Assembly (NCBI RefSeq): GCF_021730395.1
Contig: NC_069378.1
Location: 45,521,001 to 45,585,000, forward strand
From: Mercenaria mercenaria
Lineage: Eukaryota; Mollusca; Bivalvia; Venerida; Veneridae
Direction of reading: 5' to 3'
Length of the DNA: 64,000 nt
Position numbers and translations under genes: made by a program. The notes under the pieces are model-generated. The model made no database searches. It saw only the letters and a program-made list of their open reading frames with translations, and was not told where the DNA came from. Within the stretch, counting starts at the first letter, position 1; the number at the start of each line of letters is the position of its first letter. Below, one piece after another: positions 34,269-47,423 of the stretch.

Positions 34269-37200
34269 TCGAGAAGTTGGCACTGACATCGAAGATCGAA
34301 AATCGAAATTAAATTTCTAGCCAGCTTAAAACTTCGAGCCAGCTCGAAGATCGAAATTCAACATCAAATATCAATTTCGTGCTAGCTTTGAACTTCTAGT
34401 CAGCTCGAAGATCGAAATTCATCATTGAATTTCGAGCTGGAATTTAATTTCGAGCCAGCTCGAAGATCGAAATTCAAATTTTCAAAAAGTTGAATTTCGA
34501 GCTGGGGTTGAATATCGAGCCAGCTCGAAGATCGAAATTCAACATCAAATATCAATTTCGTGCTAGCTTTGAACTTCTAGTCAGCTCGAAGATCGAAATT
34601 CATCATTGAATTTCGAGCTGGAATTGAATTTCGAGCCAGCTCGAAGATCGAAATTCAAATTATCAAAAAGTTGAATTTCGAGCTGGGGTTGAATTTCGAG
34701 CCAGAGATCGAAATTCAGATTTTTTTCAAAAAGATGAATTCCGAGCTGGGGTTGAATTTCGAGCCAGCTCGAAGATCGAAATTAAGATTTTTTTCAAAAA
34801 GTTGAATTTCGAGCTGGGGTTGAATTTCGAGCCAGCTCGAAGATCGAAATTCAAATTTTCAAAAAGATGAATTTCGAGCTGGGGTTGAATTTCGAGCTAG
34901 CTCGAAGATCGAAATTCAGATTTTTTTCACAAAGCTGAATTTCGAGCTGGGGTTGAATTTCGAGCCAGCTCGAAGATCGAAATTCAGATTTTTTTCAAAA
35001 AGTTGAATTTCGGGCTGGGGTTGAATTTCGAGCCAGCTCGAAGATCGAAATTCAGATTTTTTTCACAAAGTTGAATTTCGAGCAGGGGTTGAATTTCGAG
35101 CTAGCTCGAAGATCGAAATTCAGATTTTCAAAAAGTTGAAATTCGAGCTGGGGTTGAATTTCGAGCTAGCTCGAAGATCGAAATTCAAATTTTCAAAAAG
35201 TTGAATTTCGAGCTGGGGTTGAATTTCGAGCCAGCTCGAAGATCGAAATTCATATTTTCAAAAAGTTGAATTTCGAGCTGGGGTTGAATTTCGAGCCAGC
35301 TCGAAGATCAAAATTCAGATTTTTTTCAAAAAGTTGAATTTCGAGCTGGGGTTGAATTTCGAGCCAGCTCGAAGATCGAAATTCAGATTTTTTCAAAAAG
35401 TTGAATTTCGAGCTGGGGTTGAATTTCGAGCCAGCTCGAAGATCGAAATTCAAATTTTCAAAAAGTTGAATTTCGAGCTGGGGTTGAATTTCGAGCCATC
35501 TCGAAGATTGAAATTCAGATTTTTTTCATAAAGTTGAATTTCGAGCTGGCGTCGAATTTCGAGCCAGCTCGAAGATCGAAATTCAACATCAAATATCAAT
35601 TTCGTGCTAGCTTTGACCTTCTAGTCAGCTCGAAGATCGAAATTCATCATTGAATTTCGAGCTGGAATTGAATTTCGAGCCAGCTCGAAGATCGAAATTC
35701 AAATTATCAAAAAGTTGAATTTCGAGCTGGGGTTGAATTTCGAGCCAGGGATTTTTTTCAAAAAGATGAATTCCGAGCTGGGGTTGAATTTCGAGCCAGC
35801 TCGAAGATCGAAATTAAGATTTTTTTCAAAAAGTTGAATTTCGAGCTGGGGTTGAATTTCGAGCCAGCTCGAAGATCGAAATTCAAATTTTCAAAAAGTT
35901 GAATTTCGAGCTGGGGTTGAATTTCAGCTAGCTCGAAGATCGAAATTCAGATTGTTTTCACAAAGCTGAATTTCGAGCTGGGGTTGAATTTCGAGCCAGC
36001 TCGAAGGTCGAAATTCAGATTTTTTTCAAAAGTTGAATTTCGGGCTGGGGTTGAATTTCGAGCCAGCTCGAAGATCGAAATTCAGATTTTTCACAAAGTT
36101 GAATTTCGAGCAGGGGTTGAATTTCGACCTAGCTCGAAGATCGAAATTCAGATTTTCAAAAAGTTGAAATTCGAGCTGGGGTTGAATTTCGAGCTAGCCC
36201 GAAGATCGAAATTCAAATTTTCAAAAAGTTGAATTTCGAGCTGGGGTTGAATTTCGAGCTGGGGTTGAATTTCTAGCCAGCTCGAAGATCGAAATTCAGA
36301 TTTTTTCACAAAGTTGAATTTCGAGCTGGGGTTGAATTTCGAGCCAGCTCGAAGATCGAAATTCATATTTTCAAAAAGTTGAATTTCGAGCTGGGGTTGA
36401 ATTTCGAGCCAGCTCGAAGATCAAAATTCAGATTTTTTTCAAAAAGTTGAATTTCGAGCTGGGGTTGAATTTCGAGCCAGCTCGAAGATCGAAATTCAGA
36501 TTTTTTCAAAAAGTTGAATTTCGAGCTGGGGTTGAATTTCGAGCCAGCTCGAAGATTGAAATTCAAATTTTCATAAAGTTGAATTTCGAGCTGGCGTTGA
36601 ATTTCGAGCCAGCTCGAAGATCGAAATTCAGATTTTTTCAAAAAGTTGAATTTCGAGCTGGGGTTGAATTTCGAGCCAGCTCGAAGATCGAATTCAGATT
36701 TTCAAAAAGATGAATTTCGAGCTGGTGTTGAATTTCGAGCCAGCTCGAAGATCGAAATTCAACTTTCACAAAATCTGAATATCGATCTTCGAGCTGGCTC
36801 GAAATTCAACCCCAGCTCGAAATTCAACTTTTTCAAAATCTGAATTTCGATCTTCGAGCTGGCTCTTAATTCAACCCCAGCTCGAAATTCAACTTTCTCA
36901 AAATCTGAATTTCGATCTTCGAGCTGGCTCTAAATTCAACCCCAGCTCGAAATTCAACTTTTTCAAAATCTGAATTTCGATCTTCGAGCTGGCTCGAAAT
37001 TCAATCCCAGCTCGAAATTCAACTTTTTCAAAATCTGAAAATCGATCTTCGAGCTGGCTCGAATTCAACTTTCAAATCTGAATTTCGATCTTCGAGCTGG
37101 CCGAATTAACCACTCGAAATTCAACTTTTTAAATTTGAATTTCGATCTTCGAGCTGGCTCGAAATTCAACCCAATCTCGAAATTCAACTTTTTCAAAATC

Positions 37201-37606
37201 TGAATTTCAATCTTCGAGCTGGCTCGAAATTCAACCCCAGCTCGAAATTCAACTTTTTTTAAAATCTGAATTTCGATCTTCGAGCTGGCTCGAAATTCAA
37301 CCCCAGCTCGAAATTCAACTTTTTCTTTAAATCTGAATTTCGATCTTCGAGCTGGCACGAAATTCAACCCCAGCTCGATATTCAAGTTTTAGAAAATCTA
37401 AATTTCGATCTTCGAGCTGGCTCGAAATTCAATTCCAGCTCGAAATTCTATGTTGAATTTCGATCTTCGAGCTGGCTAGAAGTTAAAAGCTAGCACGAAA
37501 TTGATATTAAATGTTGAATTTCGATCTTTGAGCTGGCTCGAAATTTAAAGCTGGCTAGAAATTTAATTTCGATTTTCGATCTTCGATGTCAGTGCCAACT
37601 TCTCGA
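34269..37606. mobile_element. Giant fold-back element: inverted arms of a ~65-bp tandem repeat (3.34 kb)
   Basis: Both termini carry the same sequence in opposite orientation (left TCGAGAAGTTGGCACTGACA then TCGAAGATCGAAAATCG; right its inverted complement ending at 37606). From the left end to about 36765 the DNA is a tandem array of ~60-68-bp units (phrases AGTTGAATTTCGAGCTGGGG, TTGAATTTCGAGCCAGCTCG, AAGATCGAAATTCAGA plus T-rich TTTTTTTC). From about 36770 to the right end the same units run in inverted orientation. The arms are unequal (~2.5 and ~0.84 kb). Each unit also holds short palindromes (GAGCTGGCTCGA-like). Flanks are TGTTTGAGG on the left and TGCTGAGG on the right, a possible imperfect 8-9-bp target duplication. 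No transposase. The layout fits a Foldback-type DNA transposon; family not named. Confidence 0.85.
34541..36630 (+). repeat. ~1.04-kb higher-order duplication inside the fold-back left arm
   Basis: A distinctive variant stretch (AACATCAAATATCAATTTCG, TGCTAGCTTTGA(A/C)CTTCTAG, then ATTCATCATTGAATTTCGAG) occurs at 34541 and again at 35585, followed both times by the same order of variant units (GATGAATTCCGAGCTGG at 34734 and 35766; GAGCAGGGGTTGAATTTCGA near 35081 and 36108). So a block of about 16 units was duplicated as a whole. Confidence 0.75.
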
Positions 37607-39475
37607 TGCTGAGGAAAACACCTAGTAAAGTTTCAGATAAAAATATGCGGTGGCCACGAGCGAGACTTAAATCCATAAAGATTTGGAAACATGACGCAAA
37701 GCCAGTGAAATGAAGATTTTATAATAAATTTACAGTAATTTCATTCCCTCGAATAAACATTGTTTACTCGATCTAACTGCCCGGATGGAAACCCAACAAT
37801 GTTATTGTTTGTTATGTGTAAAAGTATTACAAATAACATTGGTAAATTTTAGTTAACAACTGATCCATAGAAAATAGACCATTTGTAGTAAATACTGGTG
37901 ACTGGAGGCAGTCAAATTTACAAGCTGATTCTGTAGGCTACGTGATCCGAAAAGGACAGGAAAATATAATAAATACCCAAAACATATTCTAAAGAAAAGT
38001 AGTGGAAATCTATTCGAATCGTTGCTCTACTAGCATACCTAAGTCTATAATACCGAGGAAATCTCAATTTTTAGTTTCCAGTTAATAGTTTAAACACAAT
38101 GCAATCGTAACAACCCAGTTAGTCTTCCTTTAATTTAAAACCATACAAAATAGTTTTACACTAAAATCCGGCATACAATTTATGTATGATATGAATTCAA
38201 TACAATGTTTATTGTAGTGACAAGAAAGTACTTCATTTATTTGCGAGACAAATAAGTTATAGACAAGTTAATGTACAGCTTGCTTGACAGTCCATAAAAT
38301 ATCAATACAACACTAGTGTCTCATTTCTCGTAAATCAATTTTATATAGTTTTACCACTTAACAGCACTTTAACATTATTTTTAGATACTTTAAGCTGTAG
38401 TGCAATTGGGAGTTAAAATGCTTTGTACAAGAAAAACGACCCCCAGCACTTTTCCCCTATCATACTAGTTTATTTAACTGTTACAGTAATGGCAAGAAAC
38501 GGATTCCGCTCATTAGTAACACATCAGTTAACCCTATAATGGTGAGTGTACTGTTACATTGTAATAATTATGAAATCCTTCTTTGTTAATAAAACACCAA
38601 TGCCAGAATAGAAAGCTGTCATCTTTATACAGTCACGTGCTTAAACAATAGATACATACATATGTCCTATAAATGAATGAAAGAAGTTTGCGTTAAAATT
38701 ACCCACTGTAAGATTCGAAATCCGATTTTGGAATTTTTGGATAAATCTCAAAAACCAGGAACAACAAAAGACAGTTCATAAAATGTTTATCTCCCTTAAG
38801 TATATATATAAAGGCTACTATCTAGTAGACTGGAAAGGATGTCTTTTATAAAACTGAGACTGCATTCAAACCGATGATAGGGCATCTGTTTATAATATTT
38901 AGTCACGCTAACACAGTGTAAAATTCAGAACACCTTAGTCAAAATGACGACTCCGCTACATGAAATCCACCTACTAACCATCAACTGTTGACTTCTTATC
39001 AATTAAAACAGACGGAGCGTATAGATTTTGAACTACTTACAAGATTTTATTTGGTTTTCAAAATACGGCGAATTTTCGCCGCCAAGCTCTTCCTGTTCTA
39101 TATTTTATTTGAGACCTTAACTAGGCCTGGGCTTGACAATAACAGAAATGTTTCAAGCAATCTGAAAAAAATCTTTCTGAATTACTTCAACGTAATTTTT
39201 AGAAATTAGAAAGGTTAGATTATTTAATTTTACCCAGTGATATTGCAAAGATTTTCAACTAAATCCCTATTCTGGTGTCATATCACAGACGCAAAATCGT
39301 TTGTATTGGCAAACAAACGATCTAAAATTATTATTTCGTACCAGTATAGTTTGACTGGCCTAAAACTTAAAAATGTGTTTTCCGTTACGTGAAACACAAA
39401 TATTCTAAAAAAAAACAACCCAGTTACAACGTAAGTTAGAAATATGTAGCCACTGTATAAACTTATGTCATATAC
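37607..39475. other. AT-rich intergenic sequence
   Basis: Contains the short repeat at 37638-37690 and the stretch near 38280 that resembles 33285. No exon or RNA gene recognised. Confidence 0.4.
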
Positions 39476-39538
39476 CTGGAGGTCATCAATTTGACAAGGT
39501 TATCGGGACCGGCATTCATCAACAGTTCCATTTTAACT
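39476..39538 (-). CDS. Possible first coding exon of an unknown gene
   Basis: On the minus strand a consensus acceptor (TAATTTTCAG) precedes AGTTAAAATGG, and an ATG at 39531 opens 18 codons (MELLMNAGPDNLVKLMTS) ending in CCAG with donor GTATAT. This looks like an exon carrying a little 5' UTR and the start of a protein, leaving phase 2. I found no following exon downstream (lower coordinates), and the sequence recalls no family. Short enough to be chance. Confidence 0.25.
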
Positions 39539-42500
39539 CTGAAAATTAGAATTTGACTTTAAAAGGACTTTCAGTATTCAAGTTCCTTCAACCGTCGCAA
39601 TTTCGCTACACTGTCGGTAAAGGGAGCTTATATTAAAATACAGATTAAACAATTAACATGAAGTATCTAGATTTCAAAAGTTGGTAAATACCAGTCTTGA
39701 AATTACACTGACAAATGTCTTCATTTATGTACTAGTAAAAGTAATGAAATCAGATATAAACAAGAGTAGTTAGCACAAGAAAATTAATAAAAGATTTTCA
39801 AAGCTGAGATTCTTGTTCTGACAATTTATATTTTTAACGACTGATTATCACTGTCAACCGCATTTTAGATTTTTTATTTAATAACTGAAATTATTGATAT
39901 TTTATATAAAACATAGCATCTGTTGCTCCTCAGCTGGGAGATATTTTAGTGCTGGATTTACATTAAATGTGTTGTCTTTGAAACAGACAGATATCCTCTT
40001 TTAAACTTATACGTGTCAATTAATTCTTGTTTAAAAATACTTTTCGACAACTCTAAAAGTCTTCTGTTCGTAATAGATACTTTCATTTGGATGAGCCCAT
40101 TGGTTGGTGCGGCGCGGATATTTCACAGCAAGTGCTTCCCTATGTTTTTAAACTAGCGGTTAAAGAGCGTAAAATCAAAACCTCTGATCAGAGAATTATT
40201 CTTACAAACAAATATAAAAATATCTGCAGATTTAAATTAAATTTTAGATTTTCAGTTACTTACTCGTAACAATGTATATTATATCGATAACGCATTTTGC
40301 AATGCGCATTTTGAAACATAACTGCTGTAGGGTTCAAGTAACAATTGATATGAATTCAATTTGTCACGATGTGCACTTAGCGGATGATTGAGATGTTTTC
40401 TATCTTTAAGTCAAGTGTTAATGCACTAGTAGTTTTCAACTGTACGCCTAAAACCACGATATCATACAATATCATTCAAACTGCAATAGATTTTCATGTG
40501 TTACAAAAATAGAAAATCTATAACTTAAATCTGCTCACAATTGCATGATGAAGGAGAAGAAAAAATAATGACTCAACATGTATAAAAATGCCTTTACAAA
40601 TTAGATAACATAACATTAAACTCTGAAATACATTTCTTGTAATGTAAAACATAAACTCAATAAAGAATTATTACTCATCATCGCACGTATCATTCCAGTT
40701 TTGATAAATCCTAAAATTTTGACAAATGTGGCATAATGTCAGTTCGAGGATGGTCGCTCTCAGAGGTGTTGCTCAGACTATGATTGCAAATTTCAATGCT
40801 TTTTGGACACTAGTCATACTTTTCAATGTGCAAATATATTTGGCGGACATATTTCAATATCAATTTTGAGTTATAAGTAAATTTTAATTTATTTTGTTCC
40901 CCGCATCATATCATGTCATATCATATCATAATGATGTAATACCAGGTACACGACTGAGACTTCATAAATTTAGCAGTGTGTCGACATAAAACTTTCATTA
41001 TCATTTACCATAGCAGTGGGCTTATTTTCCAAATGTCCTATAATAACGTAAGGCTGGTCGTTCAGACAGTAAACTTACGCGTGTTATAAATCCATCAGAA
41101 AGCCACAGTACCGATAGGTATTGACTAAAGATTGCTTCAGTGCAATTTAAAACAATTTATATACCTCTTATCTATCTGTTAATAAAAGTTAAGTGTTGGT
41201 GGTTACACGCTTGAGGCAACTTTAGCTATAAAAATATTTGGTACGGTGCAATAAAAGTTATGTCTTTCAGTATGTAAAATTTTATTATATTCAAATTACG
41301 GCAAATGTACTTTAGGAATAAAGTAAAAGTTACAATAGTTATTTCAGCAGTTATATCATTTCATAATGCAACAACCCATATACTTGGCACAGCAATATCG
41401 AGAATCATCTTTATACTTTTGTTAAAATGATGGATGCTAGATATTATTAGTAACACTGCTGGTTGGTGACAGGATACTGGATATACACTGTTAAGGAGAC
41501 CCATATCCTGATACGGACTATCGAGACAGCGTATATCCCGTATCATGTGATCAACAAGCTGTGTAGCGATTTTATCTTTCCAACTACCCTTTACTTCCAT
41601 GCTATGGACAACAAAGTTTGTAAATTAACAAAGTTACTTACAGTGCAGACTGGAATCCTACAATCATTTGTCTGGTCATCCCGTTTTGTTTACAGTTGAT
41701 TAACACCAGCTATAACATGCGAAGTGAACTGTATTCTGACCGAATCACAAAACACAAATGCTCATTTACATATGTTATGAACTGGTTTTGATCAGCCTGT
41801 TTCATCCTTTCGAAAATCATCTGATTTCACGATGTCAGAAATGCCTTGCAACTTCGGCTTTCATCCCGTTTCCTGTTAAATCCTTTATCTTGCACGTAGA
41901 TTAAACCATCCTAGAACAAACTGCTGAGTAACAAATACGTTAATTTCCTTTGCTTTATGATGATTTGACTTAAACAATTTCAACGACCGTGCCCCCTATA
42001 CAACGTTATTGTTCTTTCATTTCCGCTTCTTACGGCTAACTTCACGGAGCCTAAACTACAAATGTAGGTAGGAGAATAAAAACGGCAAGAAAAACACTAA
42101 ATTTACTCTCGGAAACGATGTTTATAGCTGAAGCTTACGATCTGACTTGATTCAATTACGCTAGAGATGCGAAGACACTTTGTTTTAATCAAAATTCATA
42201 TCTGAAATGTACTTGCAGGCTATGGAATATATCCTGTCTACACATGACTCTGTTGACCAATAGAAATGCAAGAAACCTGTAGAAGGCGAGATAAAGCATT
42301 AAGGGTACTACATTTCCAATAAAACACGGGCAAGTATGTATTACCCTGACAAATATTGTCAATGGCATACTTATTTAAAGCATGGTTCTGAAGTTGATGT
42401 TTAATATTAGCATACAACTAACCATATATAATGTTAACAATAGGTATCCTGTACAACCACGGCTAAAACCTATACTTCATGATTTTCAACAGTTCATTGA

Positions 42501-43377
42501 AAAAAGAGTAAGAGTGCCACAACCGTTTTTTGATCTGACCTTAATATTTTTTGTAGGTCAACTGGAGCAAACGCCGAGCTCAATATGACAATGCAAAATC
42601 TGCGAAAGCTGAATACATCCCAGACCAAGTTACTGTATGATAACCTTTATTTGTTTTTATCAGAATTCAAATTTGACTAAATTAAAGAACTATTTTTTTC
42701 CGGTATCATGAATATAAACAGAAAAAATACTTTTTCCTGCACCATGAATATTATTCAAAGAAGCCAAAGCACAGGCAAAACGCTCAATCTGATGTCAGCC
42801 TGATGCAATACAGATTCTGATTACTCCTAATTACATCTTTTAGTGAAATTTAAGTCATGATCTTTCACGTAATATTTGTAAGTCAATTATGAATATGTAC
42901 ATGAAATTCTAATGTGAAGTTATTACCCTTCGTATCTAACTACAGATAATTTTTATATAGCGTTTTAACGCCAACGGTGACTATTCTTTAGGTGATGTAA
43001 TTACATAATCATTAGCGTCGAAAATGCTTGAAACGAAGTTACTGTATTAAAATACGCACACCACTATATTGCACTGAGCTATATTTTCATTTTAAGGAAA
43101 ATAAAGTTTCTTAACCTGAAACTAAAGACCGTCAAGATACATTTATATATTACCCGCCTTGTGATCTTGCTTTAGCATTTTATAAACTCCAAGCCGACAA
43201 TTAACTGCAAAATTGTCATACACAATATTCTTTCACTTCAAAACTGATTTCTAATATTCTGTTACTATCGATTCCTCAACTCAATCATTTTGCAAAACTT
43301 ACATTTATATTTGTCGTAAGTGAAGAATAACAAGTGTTATATGTAACATGTACCCGTTATATATGTATCCAATAGAT
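39539..43377. other. Intergenic, no gene supported
   Basis: AT-rich with scattered short ORFs. The most protein-like is minus 41361-41600 (MEVKGSWKDKIATQLVDHMI... to ...VPSIWVVAL), preceded by a weak acceptor (TTGTCCATAG), but no partner exon or motif. A short (CATAT)n-like stretch sits at 40905-40930. Confidence 0.35.
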
Positions 43378-43387
43378 TAAAATAAAT

Positions 43388-43675
43388 ATTTTGTTTGTTT
43401 GTTTAGGGATTGACGCAATTTTTCAACAGTATTTCAGTTATGTAACGGCGGAAAATCAATCTAACAAGTGTTCCTGTATTCTGTACCAGTACTGACCTGT
43501 ACTCCGCAAGTAACTGCCAACTTCCCAACATGAATCAGAGGTGGAGGACGGATGACATCAGACACAATGTCTATTATCAAGTCGCCACTGAGAACATACG
43601 CCCAGCCCGGGGATCGAATTCACGACCCCGCGATCCGTAGATCTGCTATCTCCCTATTGAGCTAAGGGGGCGGGC
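43388..43675 (-). repeat. tRNA-derived SINE, minus strand, with 10-bp target duplication
   Basis: Flanked by the perfect direct repeat TAAAATAAAT at 43378-43387 and 43676-43685. Read on the minus strand, the head has TAGCTCAATAGGGAG (A-box-like) and GGGGTCGTGAATTCGATCCC (B-box-like). The body includes the inverted complement of CTCCGCAAGTAACTGCCAAC and CATGAATCAGAGGTGGAG, and the 3' tail is AAACAAACAAACAAAAT. Same family as 9437-9750 by body sequence. Confidence 0.9.
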
Positions 43676-43685
43676 TAAAATAAAT

Positions 43686-46600
43686 GTAGTACACATCTTA
43701 TGTATATAAATAAATGCTTACCCGTTTTCGCAAAATAAATATTCCCATGTAAAATCAAACTAAACTACAACTGTTTACAATTTAACATGTTTTGTCTTAA
43801 TTGAAATGACAGAATTTATCGATAGTTTTGTTACGAATGAACATATAGGAAAGTGATACTTGACACCTAATTGCTGACCACTTTAGATGTGAGTAGCAAT
43901 ATTGTCTCAATGATATTAATTCGATTTGTAACGAAGTTTATTGCTAACTTAAAAGTAATTTGTAATGACGAATATTTCTAAGTAATTTATGATGACGTAT
44001 ATTGTAAGCAATTTGTAACGACATGTATTCCGAAGGAACTTGTGATAAAGTACATTTTAAAGTAATTTGTAAAGAAGTGTATTATAAAAATTTATACTGA
44101 TGTAATTTGTAATTATATATATTACTAAGTTATTTGTAATTGTATTTGTTATTTATTTGCTTAGAGTTTGTACATTGTTATAAAAACCTTTCCAAAAACT
44201 GTAAAAGTGAACATACTTTCTAGATACAACCCTTTGAATATTTTGGTGAATAAAATTTCACAACGCATTATAAGACACCTTAGCGATTTTTATCAACTTT
44301 ACGGTTTCATAGATTGTCATTACAAATGCACATAATTATAATATTTGCATGAGCATATTTAGTACTTTACAATATGTTTATGCGGTACCTGTTGCGTGTG
44401 TAAGGGACACAATTGCTGGATAGTAATTTTATTTACAATTTTATCTGAAAGTATATGGTCCAGCAAAATTATATTTTTCATGAGATATTGCGCGGTGAAT
44501 GTCATTTTCTTAATTGCGAATTCTTTACTATACTTAAGGTAATCGCCCATAAAGACAAGTTACGTACTCTCTCAGTTTCCGGGTTTTTCGGAAAGCCCTG
44601 TGCACGTATAGCTACATTTCGTCCGAAGAATGCCGAATTGCTTAAAATGAATACATAGTCATACAGATATTACCAAATTATATTCCGGGTCCACTACATT
44701 AAATCAAAATTATCGCGATTACATGTACCAAAAGTTTTCACGTCAATTATGTCATTTTATTCGAAAGATATAAATCCCCATTACCAAGTGTTAATGTATT
44801 AATTATGTTACTCTATATACTAGAAATAAATAAATGAATCCATAGATGATGTTATATTGTCCAAAATTCTAGTTATAACTTCTAGTCATATTCGAATTCC
44901 ATATGATAAAATTTAATACGAACAATTTCTAAATTTATGTAACTGTCATAAAATTATAAAAATATGTGATCACCTTTTAGCAAAAAGACGAAATTAAGAC
45001 TTACAATCAAAGAATCTGTTACATTTGAATATCCCTTCTTTTTACGACCACTATTACACTGATGTGTTGACAGTTGATAAATTCCCAAACACGATGCGTT
45101 GAATATTGAACCTTTACGTTATCAAATACGCAAACACTTTTTATTTTGTATTGTCGAATACGGCGCAGAGATGTTCTTGAAGGTATAAACTTTTTCAACC
45201 GTGAATTGATGACCGTGATGATGTATTCAAATAATTATCTTTATCATCGTCGTATCTAATACCTTATTACATTTCCTCCCCACCTAGCATGTCAAACCTT
45301 TAAAAATTCAATAAGACATAATGTATGTTTAACATATCTTTCGTTGTATCTATATTGCATAACACTATACTTTTACGCTATAATGCAAATTTACACGAAA
45401 ACAGTATTTGATTGTATATTACTTTCTTGTTTGGTATGTTGTGATTTGTAAAATATTTATTTTTCATCTTTAAAAATCAGTAGCTATTTATTTTTTCAAA
45501 TAATATTCTATTATGTTCTATATACATGTAAGTATATAAACAATATTTGTATCACATACTGGAATATTTTTGTAATATTCTGTGTTATGTGGTTTCATCC
45601 TAATATGAATTAGTAAAAACATCTTTAAAAATTTCTATTTAGCGGATAGTAAACTTTTTACAGATGCTGCTGACTGAATACAAATAAAACTGTATATAAT
45701 ACATGTTACCGCTAGCAAATAACAACAGAATCAACAGAAGAGTACATTTGGTCGCAGCCAGGTCGATTTGTGACAGCCAATGAAGTGCGTCGTTACAATT
45801 TAGTATACTAACCCTTGATTCAAATTATTAAATAAATACAATATTTTTTGTTTTAAAAGAAGCAATTAATACTTACAGGATGAAATCTACGGAATATATC
45901 ACTGAACGCTAAGTACAAGCTACATTTCACTTAAGGTATCATTCTAAATATTTTTTTCATCCTAGCCGCCGGACAAAGACAGAGTTGTTATAGCATATTA
46001 AATATAAGTTAATAACTTCTTAAATATCAAAAGGAATGATAACAATTTTATTAAATCTGTCAAAGAACTGCATCGACACATGCTTAGACAAAATTCATTA
46101 CAAATGAAAATTTGTGAAACTATTATTATTCCTTTTTATTCTCATATATATTATAAGTAACATTTACACTTTTACAAAACGGGCAAATATCATAAAATGC
46201 TAAGTAAATGAATTTAACCACCTTTAAATATGACAAGAAATTAGTCAATTATTTTGACCAGTGGGAAAGTGTATACGCAACTGCACCGTTGAAACGGATA
46301 CAATTTTGGGAAGTTTTAACATAGAACGCAACCATATAACATAAAATTAGACTCGGTTTGATAGAATCTGTTCATGACAGGTAATGACATCTCTTACGCC
46401 CCCTTGCACCCGCTTAAAAAGAATTCTATTATAGTAAAATTGAATGTTATACAAAAGGACCAGAACATATATAACAACACTGATTACCAAAACTCACCGC
46501 CAAGTTCACAGTAAATATTAAAAAGAAGAAAGTGTTCTTACCGTTCTACATTGTCACTAAAATATTGCCTTTTACGGACTCCAATTGATAACAGAAATAA

Positions 46601-46950
46601 TATTTGATACTGGAGCTGTACTTGATACGGATCTCGAACCGGAAATAAAATTCTAAACAACGTTCAGTAACCGCAATGTCCGGTTTAAAAAAACATCCAA
46701 TATAAATGAATTAGTTAAGCTATGTTTTCTCAACTGCTTGGTTATCAAGTTGCGTGCTAGTGTAATCTAATGCTGATGATGACTTACACCTGTAGTGGCG
46801 TAAAGACACACAGGACGATAACAGTTTGAATAAACCGGATATTTAAGACAAGTATTGCGTTACATCTATGAAGCATGTGAGTGTAAACATAAACTATGCG
46901 TTTGGAGATGGAGCATATCCAAGGTTCTATTTACTTTGTTTAATACGCTA
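43686..46950. other. AT-rich intergenic sequence
   Basis: Very AT-rich; no gene. Around 43920-44150 a short, decayed tandem motif recurs (AGTAATTTGTAATGACG-like strings at roughly 30-40-bp spacing: 43950, 43981, 44010, 44061, 44101, 44129). Nothing else recognised. Confidence 0.45.
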
Positions 46951-47423
46951 TAATTATGAATTCTCTGGCAGACCGAAACAATTCAGTGAGCGCCGATGAT
47001 ATTTCAAAGGCCCTGTGTAATAAATTTTAGCATGTGAAAATACAGTGATTTTGTCCAAATTAAGACCGTCATTCTGCCCTAATCACTGAACTATTTCGAC
47101 TGCAAAGAACATCAAATGATATTTCAAAAGTTTAAAAAGCAGACAAATCTTCATTGGGTAACAGCAACCGACACTCAAGACAAAATGGTCAAATATTACT
47201 AAGGCTTGTAATATTATGTGCGGTTCTCACTAGAGTTGAACCGGTATAAGGATGTGCTCTTTGAAAGACGGAACTGATTTACAGGCACCAGAAATGGAAT
47301 TTATATTTTATAAGTATATAAGCTTTTGTGACATTATATTTTAGCCGTCTGTCCAAATACAGACAGTCATCCTGACATTGGCACTGAACCGATGTTACTC
47401 CGAAGAACCTCGAAATCGTTTCG

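Noticed and set aside
34017-34289. 90-codon minus ORF
   Set aside because: Its 5' part lies in the fold-back terminus; no motif or splice context.
35250-37385. Repetitive ORFs with LNFEPARRSKFRF-like peptides
   Set aside because: Produced by the fold-back repeat units; kept only as a low-interest observation.
41361-41600. 79-codon minus ORF (MEVKGSWKDKIA...)
   Set aside because: Only a weak acceptor, no partner exon, no recognised domain.
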